64,000 nt of DNA from Streptomyces dysideae (GTDB lineage Bacteria > Actinomycetota > Actinomycetes > Streptomycetales > Streptomycetaceae): NCBI RefSeq assembly GCF_001514305.1, contig NZ_KQ949089.1, positions 107,091 to 171,090 on the forward strand. Reading direction: 5' to 3'. This document shows, one piece after another, positions 1-8,688 of this stretch. A program made the translations under genes and the position numbers. The notes under the pieces are model-generated. The model ran no database searches, was not told the origin of the DNA, and worked only from the letters and a program-made list of their open reading frames with translations. Position 1 is the first letter of the stretch; each line of letters opens with the position of its first letter.

Positions 1-1
1 C

Positions 2-841
2 CTTCTGGTCTACGAGGAGGGGCACGGCTGGAGTTCGACGCAGTTCAACGCCGAGCAGCCCGAACTGCCCTGGTCCACGTTCCGGTTACCGCATCCACGT
101 GGTGAGTCCGGCGCGTTCCGGATGGCGGCCCGGTCGGCGGCGCCGACGGCCGATGTGCGGCTGACTCGGACCAGCAGGCCCTGCACCTCGCAGTGCGCGC
201 CCTTCGGAGAGGACGAGCACCTGCGGTGGCAGTCGGAGCCCGGCGTCCTGGGCGAGGGCATTCTGCGGCACGGCGACGGCACGCTCACGGCGACGGACCT
301 GCTGGGCTACCACGAACGGGTACGCGGCCGGTGGTCCTGGCCCACGCTGGGGGGCTGGGTGTTCGGGTTCGTCAACGATCCCTCCGGCCCCGCCGGTGCC
401 GCCCCGCCCTCGGCGGTGGTCTTCACCCTGATCCAGCCCGCGCGTCCGGCGGACGCGGCCAATGGATCGGTGATGCTGTGGCGCGACGGGCGCATGGTGC
501 GTCACTTTCCACGCCGCAACCTGCGGGTCGCGGTCAGCGGCAGCTTGGACCGCGACCGGGTGGCGATGGTGCCACCGCTGGCGGACGTGCTGGGCACACC
601 GCCGATGGCGGCGGTGCCCGGCCGGCTGCTGATCACCGCCCGGCTCGGCGACGACCGTCTCGTCCTCGACTTCCGCTCGCACACGGCGGGACGCATCGCC
701 AACCCGTCCGAAACGAGCCTGCATCCGTTCAGCGTGCACGAGACCCTCGGCCCGTGCACGGTGGAAGGACGGATCGGCGGACGCCGTATCGCCTTTCGCA
801 CCGGGGGCATCGTGGAGTTCGCCGGTGGTGCCCATGACTGA
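2..841 (+). CDS. CrtC/AttH-like lipocalin-fold protein (5' end outside window)
   Basis: The frame is already open at base 2, so the true start lies before the window and 279 C-terminal residues are visible. The segment GYHERVRGRWSWPTLGGWVF resembles the GYHEHxWGxW signature of hydroxyneurosporene synthase (CrtC)/AttH proteins, which are double lipocalin-like barrels acting on isoprenoid or other lipid substrates. The rest is beta-rich with no transmembrane segment. Its stop overlaps the start of the next gene (ATGACTGA), so it is translationally coupled to a polyprenyl synthetase. That supports a role in processing an isoprenoid, as hydratase, cyclase or carrier. The family assignment rests on this one motif and the context; the substrate cannot be read from the sequence. 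Confidence 0.5.
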   Translation, partial: LLVYEEGHGWSSTQFNAEQPELPWSTFRLPHPRGESGAFRMAARSAAPTADVRLTRTSRPCTSQCAPFGEDEHLRWQSEPGVLGEGILRHGDGTLTATDLLGYHERVRGRWSWPTLGGWVFGFVNDPSGPAGAAPPSAVVFTLIQPARPADAANGSVMLWRDGRMVRHFPRRNLRVAVSGSLDRDRVAMVPPLADVLGTPPMAAVPGRLLITARLGDDRLVLDFRSHTAGRIANPSETSLHPFSVHETLGPCTVEGRIGGRRIAFRTGGIVEFAGGAHD

Positions 842-2486
842 GACCATGGCCGCGTTCACGGGCGCCCGGCTGTTGGACGAGACCGTCGCCGCCTTGTCCG
901 ACCGGGCGCCGGCCGTCCTCGCCGCCGCCGCCGACCAACTGCGCGGGATTCGGCTCGGCCTGCAATTCAACGACGGCAGCCATGCCACGCTCACCGCGCG
1001 ACACAGCCGTCTCGTCGTACACCAGGACAGCTGTCCGGCGCCCGACGTCGAGGTCGTCTTCGACAACCGGGCCATGAACCTGCTCTTCGACCTCCAGCGC
1101 CCACCCGTCGACCAGGTCCTGCCCGACAGCTTCGACGTACGCGGCTCCCAGGAGGACACCCTCGCCGTCTGGCGCGCCTTCACGCTGCTGTCCCAGCGCG
1201 CGGCGGGCCTGCGCAGCATGCAGGAACTCTGGGGCGCCTACCGTGAACAGGCCCCCCAGCTGTGGGGCGGCGCGGCACCCGCCGAACAGAAGCAGGCCGG
1301 CGCGCCGGTCGACTGGACCGCGCTGGACTTCCTCACCCGGCGCTCCCCCGAGGACGCGCCGGCACCACCCGCGCTGATCGGCGACACCACCCTCACGGCC
1401 CCGCGCCTGCTGTGGGACGGACGCTCCAGCACGAGCTGGTCGCTGGAGGACACCGTCCGCGACGCGGACCTGATGGAGACCATGCGCCGGTGCCGGTCCC
1501 GCACCAACGAGGAGATCGAACGGCTGCTGCCGGACCGTGAGCCGCGCGCGGAGCTGTACGACCTCATGCGCTCCTACCCCTCGCGGCAGGGCAAGGGCCT
1601 GCGGCCCACCCTGACCATCGCGGCCTGCGCCGCCTTCGGCGGACGTCCCGACGACGCCGTACGCGCCGCCGCCGCGCTGGAGCTGTTCCACAACGGTTTT
1701 CTCGTTCACGACGACATCGCCGACGAGTCCACCCATCGGCGCGGTCTGCCGACCATGCACGAGGAACACGGTCTGGGCCTGGCGGTCAACGTCGGTGACG
1801 GGCTGAATCTGCTGGCCGTCGACGCCGTCCTGTCCAACCTCGAATCACTCGGCCTGGCCCGTACCCTCGGCCTCATCCACGAGACGCTGCACATGTGCCG
1901 GGAGTCCATCGAGGGCCAGGCCATGGAACTGGGTTGGATCCGCCACGAGGTCGTCCCGGAGGCCGACGACGCCTACTTCACGATGAGCACCAAGAAGACG
2001 GGCTGGTACACCTGCATCAGCCCGTGTCGCATCGGGGCCGTCTGCGCCGGCGTCACCGACCCGGCCGTACTGGGCCGGTTCGACGAGGCGTTTCGCCTGA
2101 TCGGCATCGCCTTCCAGATCCAGGACGACATCCTGAACCTGGTCGGCGAGGAGGCCCTCTACGGCAAGGAGCCCCTGGGGGACCTGCTCGAAGGCAAGCG
2201 CACCGTCATGCTGATCCACCTCTTCCGCACCGCGTACACCCACGAGCGCCCCCGCCTCTTCGACGTCCTGCGCCAACGCCGCGTCGACAAGACCCAGCAG
2301 CACGCCGAGGAACTCCTCGCCGCCATGCGGCGGCACGGCTCCATCGAGTACGCCACCGACCTCGCCGACCGGCTCGCCGCCGAAGGTATCGCGCGCTTCG
2401 AAGAAGACCTGCGCGTCATCCCCGAGAACGAAGGCAAAGCCGTCCTGCGGCAGATCGCCCACTACGTCACCTCAAGGCCACTGTGA
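834..2486 (+). CDS. SCP2-like domain fused to polyprenyl (GGPP-type) diphosphate synthetase
   Basis: The protein has 550 residues from ATG 834; a GTG at 825 is an alternative start. Residues about 25-130 look like an SCP2 sterol/lipid-carrier fold (LQFNDGSHATLTARHSRLVV, then a DSFDVRG turn). Residues about 220-550 are a trans-isoprenyl diphosphate synthase with GKGLRP, a first Asp-rich motif HDDIADE at about 292-298 and a second motif QDDILN at about 430-435. In the second motif the usual last Asp is Asn. Such enzymes chain IPP onto allylic diphosphates through Mg2+ bound to the Asp motifs. The N-terminal lipid-carrier fusion is unusual; ordinary synthetases are 300-360 residues. The gene overlaps both neighbours by a few bases and so lies inside an operon. 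Confidence 0.8.
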   Translation: MTETMAAFTGARLLDETVAALSDRAPAVLAAAADQLRGIRLGLQFNDGSHATLTARHSRLVVHQDSCPAPDVEVVFDNRAMNLLFDLQRPPVDQVLPDSFDVRGSQEDTLAVWRAFTLLSQRAAGLRSMQELWGAYREQAPQLWGGAAPAEQKQAGAPVDWTALDFLTRRSPEDAPAPPALIGDTTLTAPRLLWDGRSSTSWSLEDTVRDADLMETMRRCRSRTNEEIERLLPDREPRAELYDLMRSYPSRQGKGLRPTLTIAACAAFGGRPDDAVRAAAALELFHNGFLVHDDIADESTHRRGLPTMHEEHGLGLAVNVGDGLNLLAVDAVLSNLESLGLARTLGLIHETLHMCRESIEGQAMELGWIRHEVVPEADDAYFTMSTKKTGWYTCISPCRIGAVCAGVTDPAVLGRFDEAFRLIGIAFQIQDDILNLVGEEALYGKEPLGDLLEGKRTVMLIHLFRTAYTHERPRLFDVLRQRRVDKTQQHAEELLAAMRRHGSIEYATDLADRLAAEGIARFEEDLRVIPENEGKAVLRQIAHYVTSRPL

Positions 2487-3178
2487 CCACCACCACGACC
2501 CCACCCCCGCCGGCCGACCCCACCGCCACCGGCCCGCTGACCTCGACCGACCACCGGGCTTTCGCCTTCCTCGGCCAGGTCAACAGCTGTCTGCGCCAGA
2601 GCCTGTGCACCCTGGCCCGGTACGGCGTGGCCCTGCGCCGGCGCGAGCCCGCACGCGCCCGCGTCCTGCTCGACACGGTCCGGCCCTGGCCCCTCTACAA
2701 GGGTGGCCAGTTCCTCTTCGACCTCATGGAGTGGGAGGACCTCATGGTCGACGGCGACCCCCCGCCTCTGATGCCCGCCGAGCGGCTCATCTCCGCCTGC
2801 TCCCTGCCCGTGCAGTGGCTCGCCGCCACTACCGCGGAGGCCCCCACCGCGATGAAACTGATCTCCGGCCAGCGCACCGCCGCCACCCTCGACCTCCCCC
2901 TGCGCCTGCTGGCCACCACTGCTCGCGCCGCCTTCCAGGGCGCCGCGCAGGACCTCACGGACCTGCTCGGCACGCCCGCTCCCCAGGACGAGACCGACGA
3001 CGACACCGGACACGCCACCGGCCCGGACGCGGACGCGGACACCGACGGCGCCGATGACGAACTGCCGCTCCTGGAAGCGGGGTTCTACCTCTACGAGGAC
3101 ATCGTTGTCGGCGCCCTCGTCGTCCTCGGCCCGCTCCTGGCGGACCACGCGCCCACCGCCACCGCGCCCCCGGCCTAG
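2483..3178 (+). CDS. Hypothetical protein, third gene of the isoprenoid operon
   Basis: I do not recognise the family. The GTG start overlaps the synthetase stop (GTGA), which fixes the start and shows translational coupling. The 231-residue product begins with a Thr/Pro-rich tail and continues as a helical, Arg-rich body with no signal peptide. An acidic linker lies near residues 170-195 (runs of Asp from ETDDD to DGADDE), followed by a hydrophobic C-terminal helix (YLYEDIVVGALVVLGPLLA) that could be membrane-associated. It probably serves the same pathway as the SCP2-synthetase fusion, but no reaction can be assigned. Confidence 0.6.
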   Translation: MTTTTTPPPPADPTATGPLTSTDHRAFAFLGQVNSCLRQSLCTLARYGVALRRREPARARVLLDTVRPWPLYKGGQFLFDLMEWEDLMVDGDPPPLMPAERLISACSLPVQWLAATTAEAPTAMKLISGQRTAATLDLPLRLLATTARAAFQGAAQDLTDLLGTPAPQDETDDDTGHATGPDADADTDGADDELPLLEAGFYLYEDIVVGALVVLGPLLADHAPTATAPPA

Positions 3179-3282
3179 CTCAAGGCGTGCGTCTTCGTCC
3201 CCGACGGCGCATGAGCGAGCCCCCCAGCCCGCCACCGGCGGATCCGCTCACGCGGACACCCCCCACCCACGGAAGGAAAACC

Positions 3283-3753
3283 ATGGCAACGCAGACCCAG
3301 GCACCCGTTGCGCCAGGAGCCGAGAACAAGCTGTACATCCTCCAACAGGGCATCGTCGAGGATGCGCCCGGAGGGGTGCCGGCCCACCTCAGCTTCGGCA
3401 TCCTCAGCACCGTCCCGGACCAGGTGAACCCCGGCGACATCACCTTCACCCTCAAGGCACCCACGGGCTTCGTGTTCACCGGCTGGCTCTCCTGGGCCTA
3501 CCACGACGTCAACACGCTCCAGGCGAAGGGCAACCTCAAGACCACCCAGGGCACCCTCGCCGACGGGGGCCGCACGCTGACCTTCACCCACAACCCGTAC
3601 CTGTCCACCAACCAGGAGTGCCTCGGCTACGGAGCCCAGGTCACCGCTATCGACGGCGCGACGCCGGGTCGCTATACCGACGGCGAGCTCCGGGTGGGCG
3701 CCGCCAACCCCGTCAAGCTCAAGGGACGCGTCCTCGACCCCAACGAGGACTGA
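3283..3753 (+). CDS. Hypothetical beta-rich protein
   Basis: ATG 3283 is chosen because GGAAGG lies seven bases upstream; in-frame starts further upstream have no ribosome site. The 156-residue product has no signal peptide and a composition typical of an Ig-like or jelly-roll fold (GDITFTLKAPTGFVFTGWLS, alternating Thr/Gly/Val). I do not recognise it. It lies 104 bases after the previous gene and before a strong hairpin, so it is probably the last gene of the isoprenoid operon. Confidence 0.6.
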   Translation: MATQTQAPVAPGAENKLYILQQGIVEDAPGGVPAHLSFGILSTVPDQVNPGDITFTLKAPTGFVFTGWLSWAYHDVNTLQAKGNLKTTQGTLADGGRTLTFTHNPYLSTNQECLGYGAQVTAIDGATPGRYTDGELRVGAANPVKLKGRVLDPNED

Positions 3754-3777
3754 TCCACCACTGACCGACCAGCCCAC

Positions 3778-3809
3778 GGGTGGCCCCGGCGCTCAGCCGG
3801 AGCCACCCC
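3778..3809 (+). terminator. Rho-independent terminator
   Basis: GGGTGGCCCCGGC and GCCGGAGCCACCCC form a near-perfect GC stem around the loop GCTCA. GGTTCTTTCCC follows. It closes the isoprenoid operon 25 bases after the last stop. Confidence 0.7.
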
Positions 3810-3956
3810 GGTTCTTTCCCCGGCCTGGCGGGCGTTCTTCGAGCGAAGAGGACGGGGCCGCCAGGACACTGCCTGCACCCTGCCCTCGGCAGGGCCCGAT
3901 GGCCGTCGCGAGGACGCAGGATGACCGGCCGCTGCTTGAACTGATCTTCCAGGGCC

Positions 3957-5129
3957 TTGGCGTACGGGCACGCCAACACCGGTATGGCGCACGGCATCGG
4001 CGGCGTGCTCGCGCTCCTGGCCCTCGCCGCTTGGAACGGGTCCGTCATAGACGGGCACCATGCAGCACTGCGCACCATCCTGACCTGGCTGGACCGCTGG
4101 AAGGAGAAGGCCGACGGCGGACCGGTCTGGCCGTACTGGGTCACTCAGGGCGAGCTGCGCAGGGGGCGTCTCGGCTCGTCAGCACCCAGGCGGCCCTCCT
4201 GGTGCTACGGCACCGCCGGCCTCGCCCGCGCCCAGCAGCTTGCCGCGCTCGCCCTCGGCGATACCAGCCGCCAGATCGACGCGGAGAACGCGCTCGTGGC
4301 AGCCCTCACCGATCCCGAGCAGCTGAAGGCCACGACGGACAACGGCCTCTGCCACGGCTTCGCCGGCCTCGCCCACGCTGCCGCGCGTACGGCAGACGAC
4401 GCTCACCCCTCGACCGCGGGGAAACTCCGAGCCGCGATCCCGGCCCTCCTGGCTGCGGTCACCCCACCGGACACCGACCCCGAACTCACGGCCACGGTGC
4501 TCATCCAGGACGAGCAAGGCGGCCCCGGCCTACTCGACGGCGTGGCCATGTCGTGCCTGCCCTGCGTCTACGAGCCCGAGACCGACACGTTTGGCGGACC
4601 CGAGGCCATGGATGCAGCCCACGAACTGTTCCACAGCGACTCCCGCCACCTGCTCACCTACCAGCCGAGCTCTGCGCACTTGGGACGCCGGGAGACCGCC
4701 GTCCTGCTGGCGAGCGTCATGATGCGCGGTGCTGGACTCGACTGTCCCGCCCTCTGTATCGCCCCTCTGCGCTGGCACCGGATGCGGCAGGCAGCTGCTC
4801 GTGCCAAGGCGGGGGAGCAGTGGCAGAAGTCCGGCTACGTCCTCACCACCCGCACCGGCCGCCAGGTCGAGCCGCGGAACGTCTACCGGTCCTTCACCCG
4901 CGTCGCCGAGTCCGCCGGCCTCCGCGTCATCCGGCTGCACGACGCCCGGCACGGCACCGCGACGCTCCTCACTGCGGCCGGAGTCGCGCCCCGCGTCGTG
5001 ATGGAGATCCTCGGGCACTCCCAGATCAGCATCACCATGGACGTGTACACCCACGTCGTGCAGGACACGCAGCGCGAGGCCATGAGCCCCATGGACCGCC
5101 TGCTCAGGAGGCGCCCCGGTCGTCAGTGA
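3957..5129 (+). pseudogene. In-frame mosaic: LanC-like cyclase, LanB C-terminal domain and tyrosine integrase fragments
   Basis: This is one 390-codon frame (best start TTG 3957) made of three unrelated partial proteins. Residues 1 to about 195 are the C-terminal half of a LanC-like lanthionine cyclase, with GMAHGIGG and the zinc ligands in WCYG and LCHG. Residues about 200-265 match the C-terminal domain of LanB/thiopeptide-type dehydratases (YEPETDTFGG, AHELFHSDSR, LGRRETAVLLASVMMRGAGLD). Residues about 268-390 are the catalytic end of a tyrosine integrase (RLHDARHGTATLL, LGHSQISITMDVYTHV), keeping the His-x-x-Arg and Tyr motifs but lacking the N-terminal half. None of the three parts can be functional alone. 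This is a fossil of a lanthipeptide cluster joined to integrase debris. Confidence 0.8.
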
Positions 5130-5160
5130 CCGCGCTCGTTGATGTCAGAAGTGGATGTCA

Positions 5161-5204
5161 AAGGCCCCGGACCATGATCGGGCGTGATCGGTCCGGGGCC
5201 TTTT
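5161..5204. terminator. Perfect hairpin terminator after the integrase remnant
   Basis: The arms AAGGCCCCGGACC (5161-5173) and GGTCCGGGGCCTT (5190-5202) are perfect inverted repeats and TTTT follows. The hairpin is probably the integrase terminator and may work in both directions. Confidence 0.8.
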
Positions 5205-5209
5205 CGCTG

Positions 5210-5656
5210 GTGCGCCTGGCCGACTCCCTTTCGAACCCGAGCGCACCCCTGCTGCGCCTGATCAAGACGCTGGAGAGGCACGGCGAGACGGTATGTGCGC
5301 AGGTAGAGCCCGTCGTTGTACATCCCGCCGTGGCGACGGACATCAAGGAGAACCGCAAGCTGTCGCCGGACGAGGTGGCGGAGCTGGTGGCCGCGTACCA
5401 GCAAGGCTCAACGGTGAGTGCGCTGTCTGAGCGCTACGGCGCGCACTGGCAGACGGTCGACCGGCACTTGGCACGGGCAGGAGTGGCCAAGCGGTCCCAG
5501 GTCAAGATGACACCGGAACGAACAGCCAAGGCCAAGAAACTCTACGCGAAAGGTTGGAGCGCAAGGCGGATCGGCCAGGAACTTCATGTCTGTGCCAGTA
5601 CGGTCAACAAGACACTCAAGCGGGCCGGGGTAAAGATGCGGCCACCAGTAGCGTGA
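5210..5656 (+). CDS. Small protein with two helix-turn-helix motifs (recombinase-like DNA-binding region)
   Basis: The frame is open from 5126, but the terminator hairpin covers that part, so GTG 5210 is the first reasonable start; the ribosome site is poor. Residues about 55-148 hold two HTH units of Hin/resolvase type: LSPDEVAELVAAYQQGSTVS with WQTVDRHLARAGV, then AKKLYAKGWSARRIGQELHV with STVNKTLKRAGV. No catalytic recombinase domain is present. Proteins like this often sit next to integrases in actinomycetes. It may be a DNA-binding remnant or a small regulator of the neighbouring mobile DNA. Confidence 0.5.
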   Translation: MRLADSLSNPSAPLLRLIKTLERHGETVCAQVEPVVVHPAVATDIKENRKLSPDEVAELVAAYQQGSTVSALSERYGAHWQTVDRHLARAGVAKRSQVKMTPERTAKAKKLYAKGWSARRIGQELHVCASTVNKTLKRAGVKMRPPVA

Positions 5657-5721
5657 GGAATTACCGCTGGCCTTTGCCCAATGTTACGCACGGGCGAGGC
5701 TGACCACGAACCACACCAGGA

Positions 5722-5764
5722 ATGCCCCGCTCGCCCATAACCGGCAAGTGGGGCATCCTTTTCC
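5722..5764 (+). terminator. Probable terminator
   Basis: ATGCCCC (5722-5728) and GGGGCAT (5750-5756) can pair, followed by CCTTTTCC. It lies 66 bases after the HTH gene. Confidence 0.5.
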
Positions 5765-5838
5765 TCTGGCATGGAGCAAACCTTACGACGAGTTCCGTAT
5801 AACTAACAGAACCAACCACTAAACGGAAGGAGCTTCAA

Positions 5839-6198
5839 ATGAGCGAACAACACCCAGATACACAACCGCAGGTCTCACCAGAAGAAGAACGCAAGGTCGT
5901 GGTCTTCGCCGTACGCATTGACCCCACCCTGCGCGAGCAGATCGAAGGCCTACGCGGTATAACCGGGCACAGCGTGAACGATGTTGGTGTCGAAGCACTC
6001 ACCGATTGGGTTGCAAAGACCCTCACGGATGAGGACGTCCAGCAGAAAGCCATGGCCGAGTTAGACGCCGAAGAAAAACGACTCCAAGAGCGACGCAACG
6101 CCATTGCGGGCATCCTGGGGCAGACAGCCACCCCAGTCGAAGTATCGACCGGTGGCAGCACGGCAAGCAGGCGCAGCAAACCACGATCAGAGTCCTAG
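5839..6198 (+). CDS. Small hypothetical protein, possibly ribbon-helix-helix
   Basis: The 119-residue product starts at ATG 5839 with GGAAGGAG nine bases upstream. Residues 20-60 (VVVFAVRIDPTLREQIEGLR, then SVNDVGVEALTDWV) have the strand-helix-helix pattern of ribbon-helix-helix DNA-binding proteins. Residues 65-95 are a charged, probably coiled-coil helix. Codon use is less GC-biased than in the chromosomal genes at either end of the window. It is monocistronic and ends at a shared bidirectional hairpin. A regulator of mobile DNA or a plasmid-type maintenance factor is possible; the function is not proven. Confidence 0.6.
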   Translation: MSEQHPDTQPQVSPEEERKVVVFAVRIDPTLREQIEGLRGITGHSVNDVGVEALTDWVAKTLTDEDVQQKAMAELDAEEKRLQERRNAIAGILGQTATPVEVSTGGSTASRRSKPRSES

Positions 6199-6226
6199 CT
6201 CTCTACCCGAGGCAGAAGGTGCACAC

Positions 6227-6255
6227 GAAAGCCCGACCTTATTGGTCGGGCTTTC
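6227..6255. terminator. Bidirectional terminator between convergent genes
   Basis: GAAAGCCCGACC and GGTCGGGCTTTC form a perfect 12-bp stem around TTATT. It separates the small plus-strand gene from the end of the CBASS-like operon on the minus strand. Confidence 0.85.
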
Positions 6256-6284
6256 ACTTGATGCCCAGATCAGGCGATGAAAAG

Positions 6285-8033
6285 CTAGTCAGCTTCCGGA
6301 AGCCAGTAACTGTCGTCCATCTTGGCGTTAGGACGCAGCAGCTCTTCTCCAATCTTCATCCTCATATTCTCCAAGCGCCATTCTTCAATGGACTCACGGG
6401 CATCATTAAGAGCATTACACTGCTCAGCCGACAGGTAGAACCGGAAAGCCTTAACGGCGTCCCAGAGCCTATTAACCCGCTCCAACTCGGGAGGACGCTG
6501 TACCGCCAGATCGAGGTACGCGGCCACAGCCCCATGGACTTGACTCTTCAAAACACGAGGATGAAGAAATGGCAACACGTCAATCCCGCCATCAGCGCTG
6601 TACACCACCACAATGGTTGCTGGTCGGCCGCTGCCAAGATAGCGCACTGCGTTGTTAAGGCGACTTCCCCGAGCAGGATCACCTTCACCCTTAGCTACAC
6701 CGTCAAGGATCACCCCGATCGCATGGCAATTTCCCTGCGTATCAAGCAACACAGCGCCATCCATGTCAGTGAGCTGCGTAAGCAAGCTCGTTGAAAGCGG
6801 AGACGGCTCAACGGCCCACGACTGCGGAGACAGTCGTTTTGCCTCCCCTGCTGCATCGGCAGAGATAACAAGCATCGCTCCATGGCGGTGTTTACCAACG
6901 GCACGAGCCGCCTGCACCAACACGTCGTCATCCGATTCAGGGAAGAGCCGATCACATAGGTCAAGGAGATACTCCACGTCGAGTACATGCTGTGGCAAAC
7001 TGGGAATGCCATCACGAACAGCAAGCAAGACTGTGTCAGCGTGCGACAACTCCCAGTAGCCCCGCCTCAAAAACCTCACGCTGAAGACCGACTCAGTGGA
7101 AGGATCATAGTCAGAGCGCACTGTTCCAAGCCCGTAGATTTTCTCACCATCCGAAAGGACGTCAGCGGTTGCCCCACTCCCTTCGAGCAATTTACGGATA
7201 GCCAGTGTGTTGCCGCTCTTAACTGGGCTAGCCAACTTCACACTCACATCAATGGCCGGATTATCCGCTTTGGCCAAAACCAAGCGTCCGGCACCTTCAC
7301 GTCCCTCGTACGGCAGTGCCGAAAGCTGGTTCATAAGCAAGTGAAGGTCACTCGCGAACCAATAGTTGATGCAGTACATCATCGTGCGCAACATATGTTC
7401 TGTGGCTGTTCGCACAATCTCACCCGTGCTCGCGCCCAAAACGTTAAGCCCAGAACCGGCCTCTGGTAGATACAAGGCTTTCTCTGCTCGCCCGAGAATC
7501 TCCCAGATAACTGCATGAACGAGCGACTGAAGCACGGGCATTCGATCACTCATAGTCGTGACAATCTGCGGTACGCGAGCAACCGTCTGCTTGTCAGTGC
7601 TGATAATGACGTGCACGTCATAGTCACCAACTCGCACAGAGTTACTAGCGAAAAAGATTCGATCCGATTGCCCATCCAATGACCCGAGCGTTTCTTCAAT
7701 TGCCTCTGCGCGCATTCGGTTCATTAGAGACTCCTGGCGGAGTCGGCGAACCCTCGGATGGCTATGCAGAACGCTACTCTCGGGGTTATTTCTATATTTC
7801 TCAATTGCGAGTCGCCGCACGCCAGAGAGATCCTCCGATTTGTATAAACCCTCTCCCTGCTCCACGCAGATCGGAAATATATGTCCGTCGGTAACCTCGA
7901 AGCCGACGAGGATGCAGCGAGCATCTGCCTTGAACTCGATTTCCTTGAACGCACGCTCCACTTCAAATTCGACCGAAAAACGAAAATTATGTTGGAAGCC
8001 CCACATAAATTGTTCAATGATGCGCTCGCTCAC
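6285..8033 (-). CDS. DisA_N-like (diadenylate cyclase fold) protein in the CBASS operon
   Basis: The 582-residue product starts at GTG 8033, preceded by GGGAGGGACC and 10 bases after the Cap15-like stop; this excludes the longer reading overlapping that gene. Residues about 380-500 resemble the DAC (DisA_N) fold. LTDMDGAVLLD carries the DGA motif at 425-427, and ARGSRLNNAVRYL at about 454-466 sits where diadenylate cyclases have GxRHRxA, followed by ATIVVVYSADGGIDVLP. The His and second Arg of RHR are Leu and Asn here, so the activity may be changed or lost. The N-terminal 370 residues may be a sensor region; I do not recognise their domains. A CD-NTase operon normally needs no second cyclase fold. 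It could make a different nucleotide, bind the CD-NTase product, or regulate the system. Confidence 0.65.
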   Translation of the reverse strand: MSERIIEQFMWGFQHNFRFSVEFEVERAFKEIEFKADARCILVGFEVTDGHIFPICVEQGEGLYKSEDLSGVRRLAIEKYRNNPESSVLHSHPRVRRLRQESLMNRMRAEAIEETLGSLDGQSDRIFFASNSVRVGDYDVHVIISTDKQTVARVPQIVTTMSDRMPVLQSLVHAVIWEILGRAEKALYLPEAGSGLNVLGASTGEIVRTATEHMLRTMMYCINYWFASDLHLLMNQLSALPYEGREGAGRLVLAKADNPAIDVSVKLASPVKSGNTLAIRKLLEGSGATADVLSDGEKIYGLGTVRSDYDPSTESVFSVRFLRRGYWELSHADTVLLAVRDGIPSLPQHVLDVEYLLDLCDRLFPESDDDVLVQAARAVGKHRHGAMLVISADAAGEAKRLSPQSWAVEPSPLSTSLLTQLTDMDGAVLLDTQGNCHAIGVILDGVAKGEGDPARGSRLNNAVRYLGSGRPATIVVVYSADGGIDVLPFLHPRVLKSQVHGAVAAYLDLAVQRPPELERVNRLWDAVKAFRFYLSAEQCNALNDARESIEEWRLENMRMKIGEELLRPNAKMDDSYWLPEAD

Positions 8034-8043
8034 GGTCCCTCCC

Positions 8044-8688
8044 TTATTTTTCACCCACGAACGGGCTCGCATGGTTGAAGCCGTCCGCAGCGAGAGCAGA
8101 ATCAGCACTGCTGTAACGGACAGACGACCACTCAGGAAAACGCAACTCGCCATCCGTGCGCCGATCGGTGAAGTACGCTCCTTCGAGGCCTTCGCCGGGC
8201 TGTGACCCTATATACACCTCTGCCGCTCCCTTGTGTCGCTCACTGCGGTCACGAACCCCGGGGCGTGGCGTATTGACGTATTGCCAACTCAGCCGCCATC
8301 GGCCGTCAGGATCAGGGATGAGCTTGGCGTGCTCCGAGATTGACTTCGATTCTCCCGTAAATAGGGTAACAGTCCACTTAGACGCTGACTGTGAAACGTA
8401 AATGACCGTAGGAATTGGTGGCACATTCGAACCATCTGGGCGGACATAGGAAGAAACGAGTTCGCCACGCCACGTCCCGGCGATCAGCGGTACGCCCGTG
8501 AAGTATCTAACCGGTTTCCACTTCCAGATAAAGCGTTCCCAGAGAGCGAATACCAGGGCCGCAACTGTTCCAGCGATCGAATAGATGCGCAACGGCGTTT
8601 GAGAGAAGCCCTGGCCGGCGAGTAGTGCGAGCGCCAAGCCTACGAGCGCAGCAATACCGATTCCAACACGGATTTTGAGGCCTTCCAT
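8044..8688 (-). CDS. cap15: Cap15-like CBASS effector (2TM plus beta-barrel)
   Basis: The 214-residue protein starts at ATG 8688, one base inside the CD-NTase stop (TGATG). Two membrane helices lie at about residues 7-25 and 36-54. A beta-rich domain from about 68 begins LIAGTWRGELVSS, the pattern of the two-TM beta-barrel effector Cap15 (S-2TMBeta type). In that family the barrel senses the cyclic dinucleotide made by the CD-NTase and the protein disrupts the inner membrane, killing infected cells. The gene position directly behind a CD-NTase is the classical CBASS arrangement. The ligand cannot be deduced. The alternative is a generic two-TM protein, but context and the GTWxG start of the barrel make Cap15 likely. 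Confidence 0.75.
   Translation of the reverse strand: MEGLKIRVGIGIAALVGLALALLAGQGFSQTPLRIYSIAGTVAALVFALWERFIWKWKPVRYFTGVPLIAGTWRGELVSSYVRPDGSNVPPIPTVIYVSQSASKWTVTLFTGESKSISEHAKLIPDPDGRWRLSWQYVNTPRPGVRDRSERHKGAAEVYIGSQPGEGLEGAYFTDRRTDGELRFPEWSSVRYSSADSALAADGFNHASPFVGEK

Noticed and set aside
3813..3956. Short minus-strand frame containing KALEDQFKQRPVILRPRDGH
   Set aside because: It looks coding over about 40 residues, but there is no start, no domain and no continuation. It could be another fragment and is left unassigned.
7600..7760. JAMM/JAB metalloprotease motif in the DisA_N-like protein
   Set aside because: VLHSHP resembles HxHP, but the following Ser-x-x-Asp is missing, so a JAB active site cannot be claimed.
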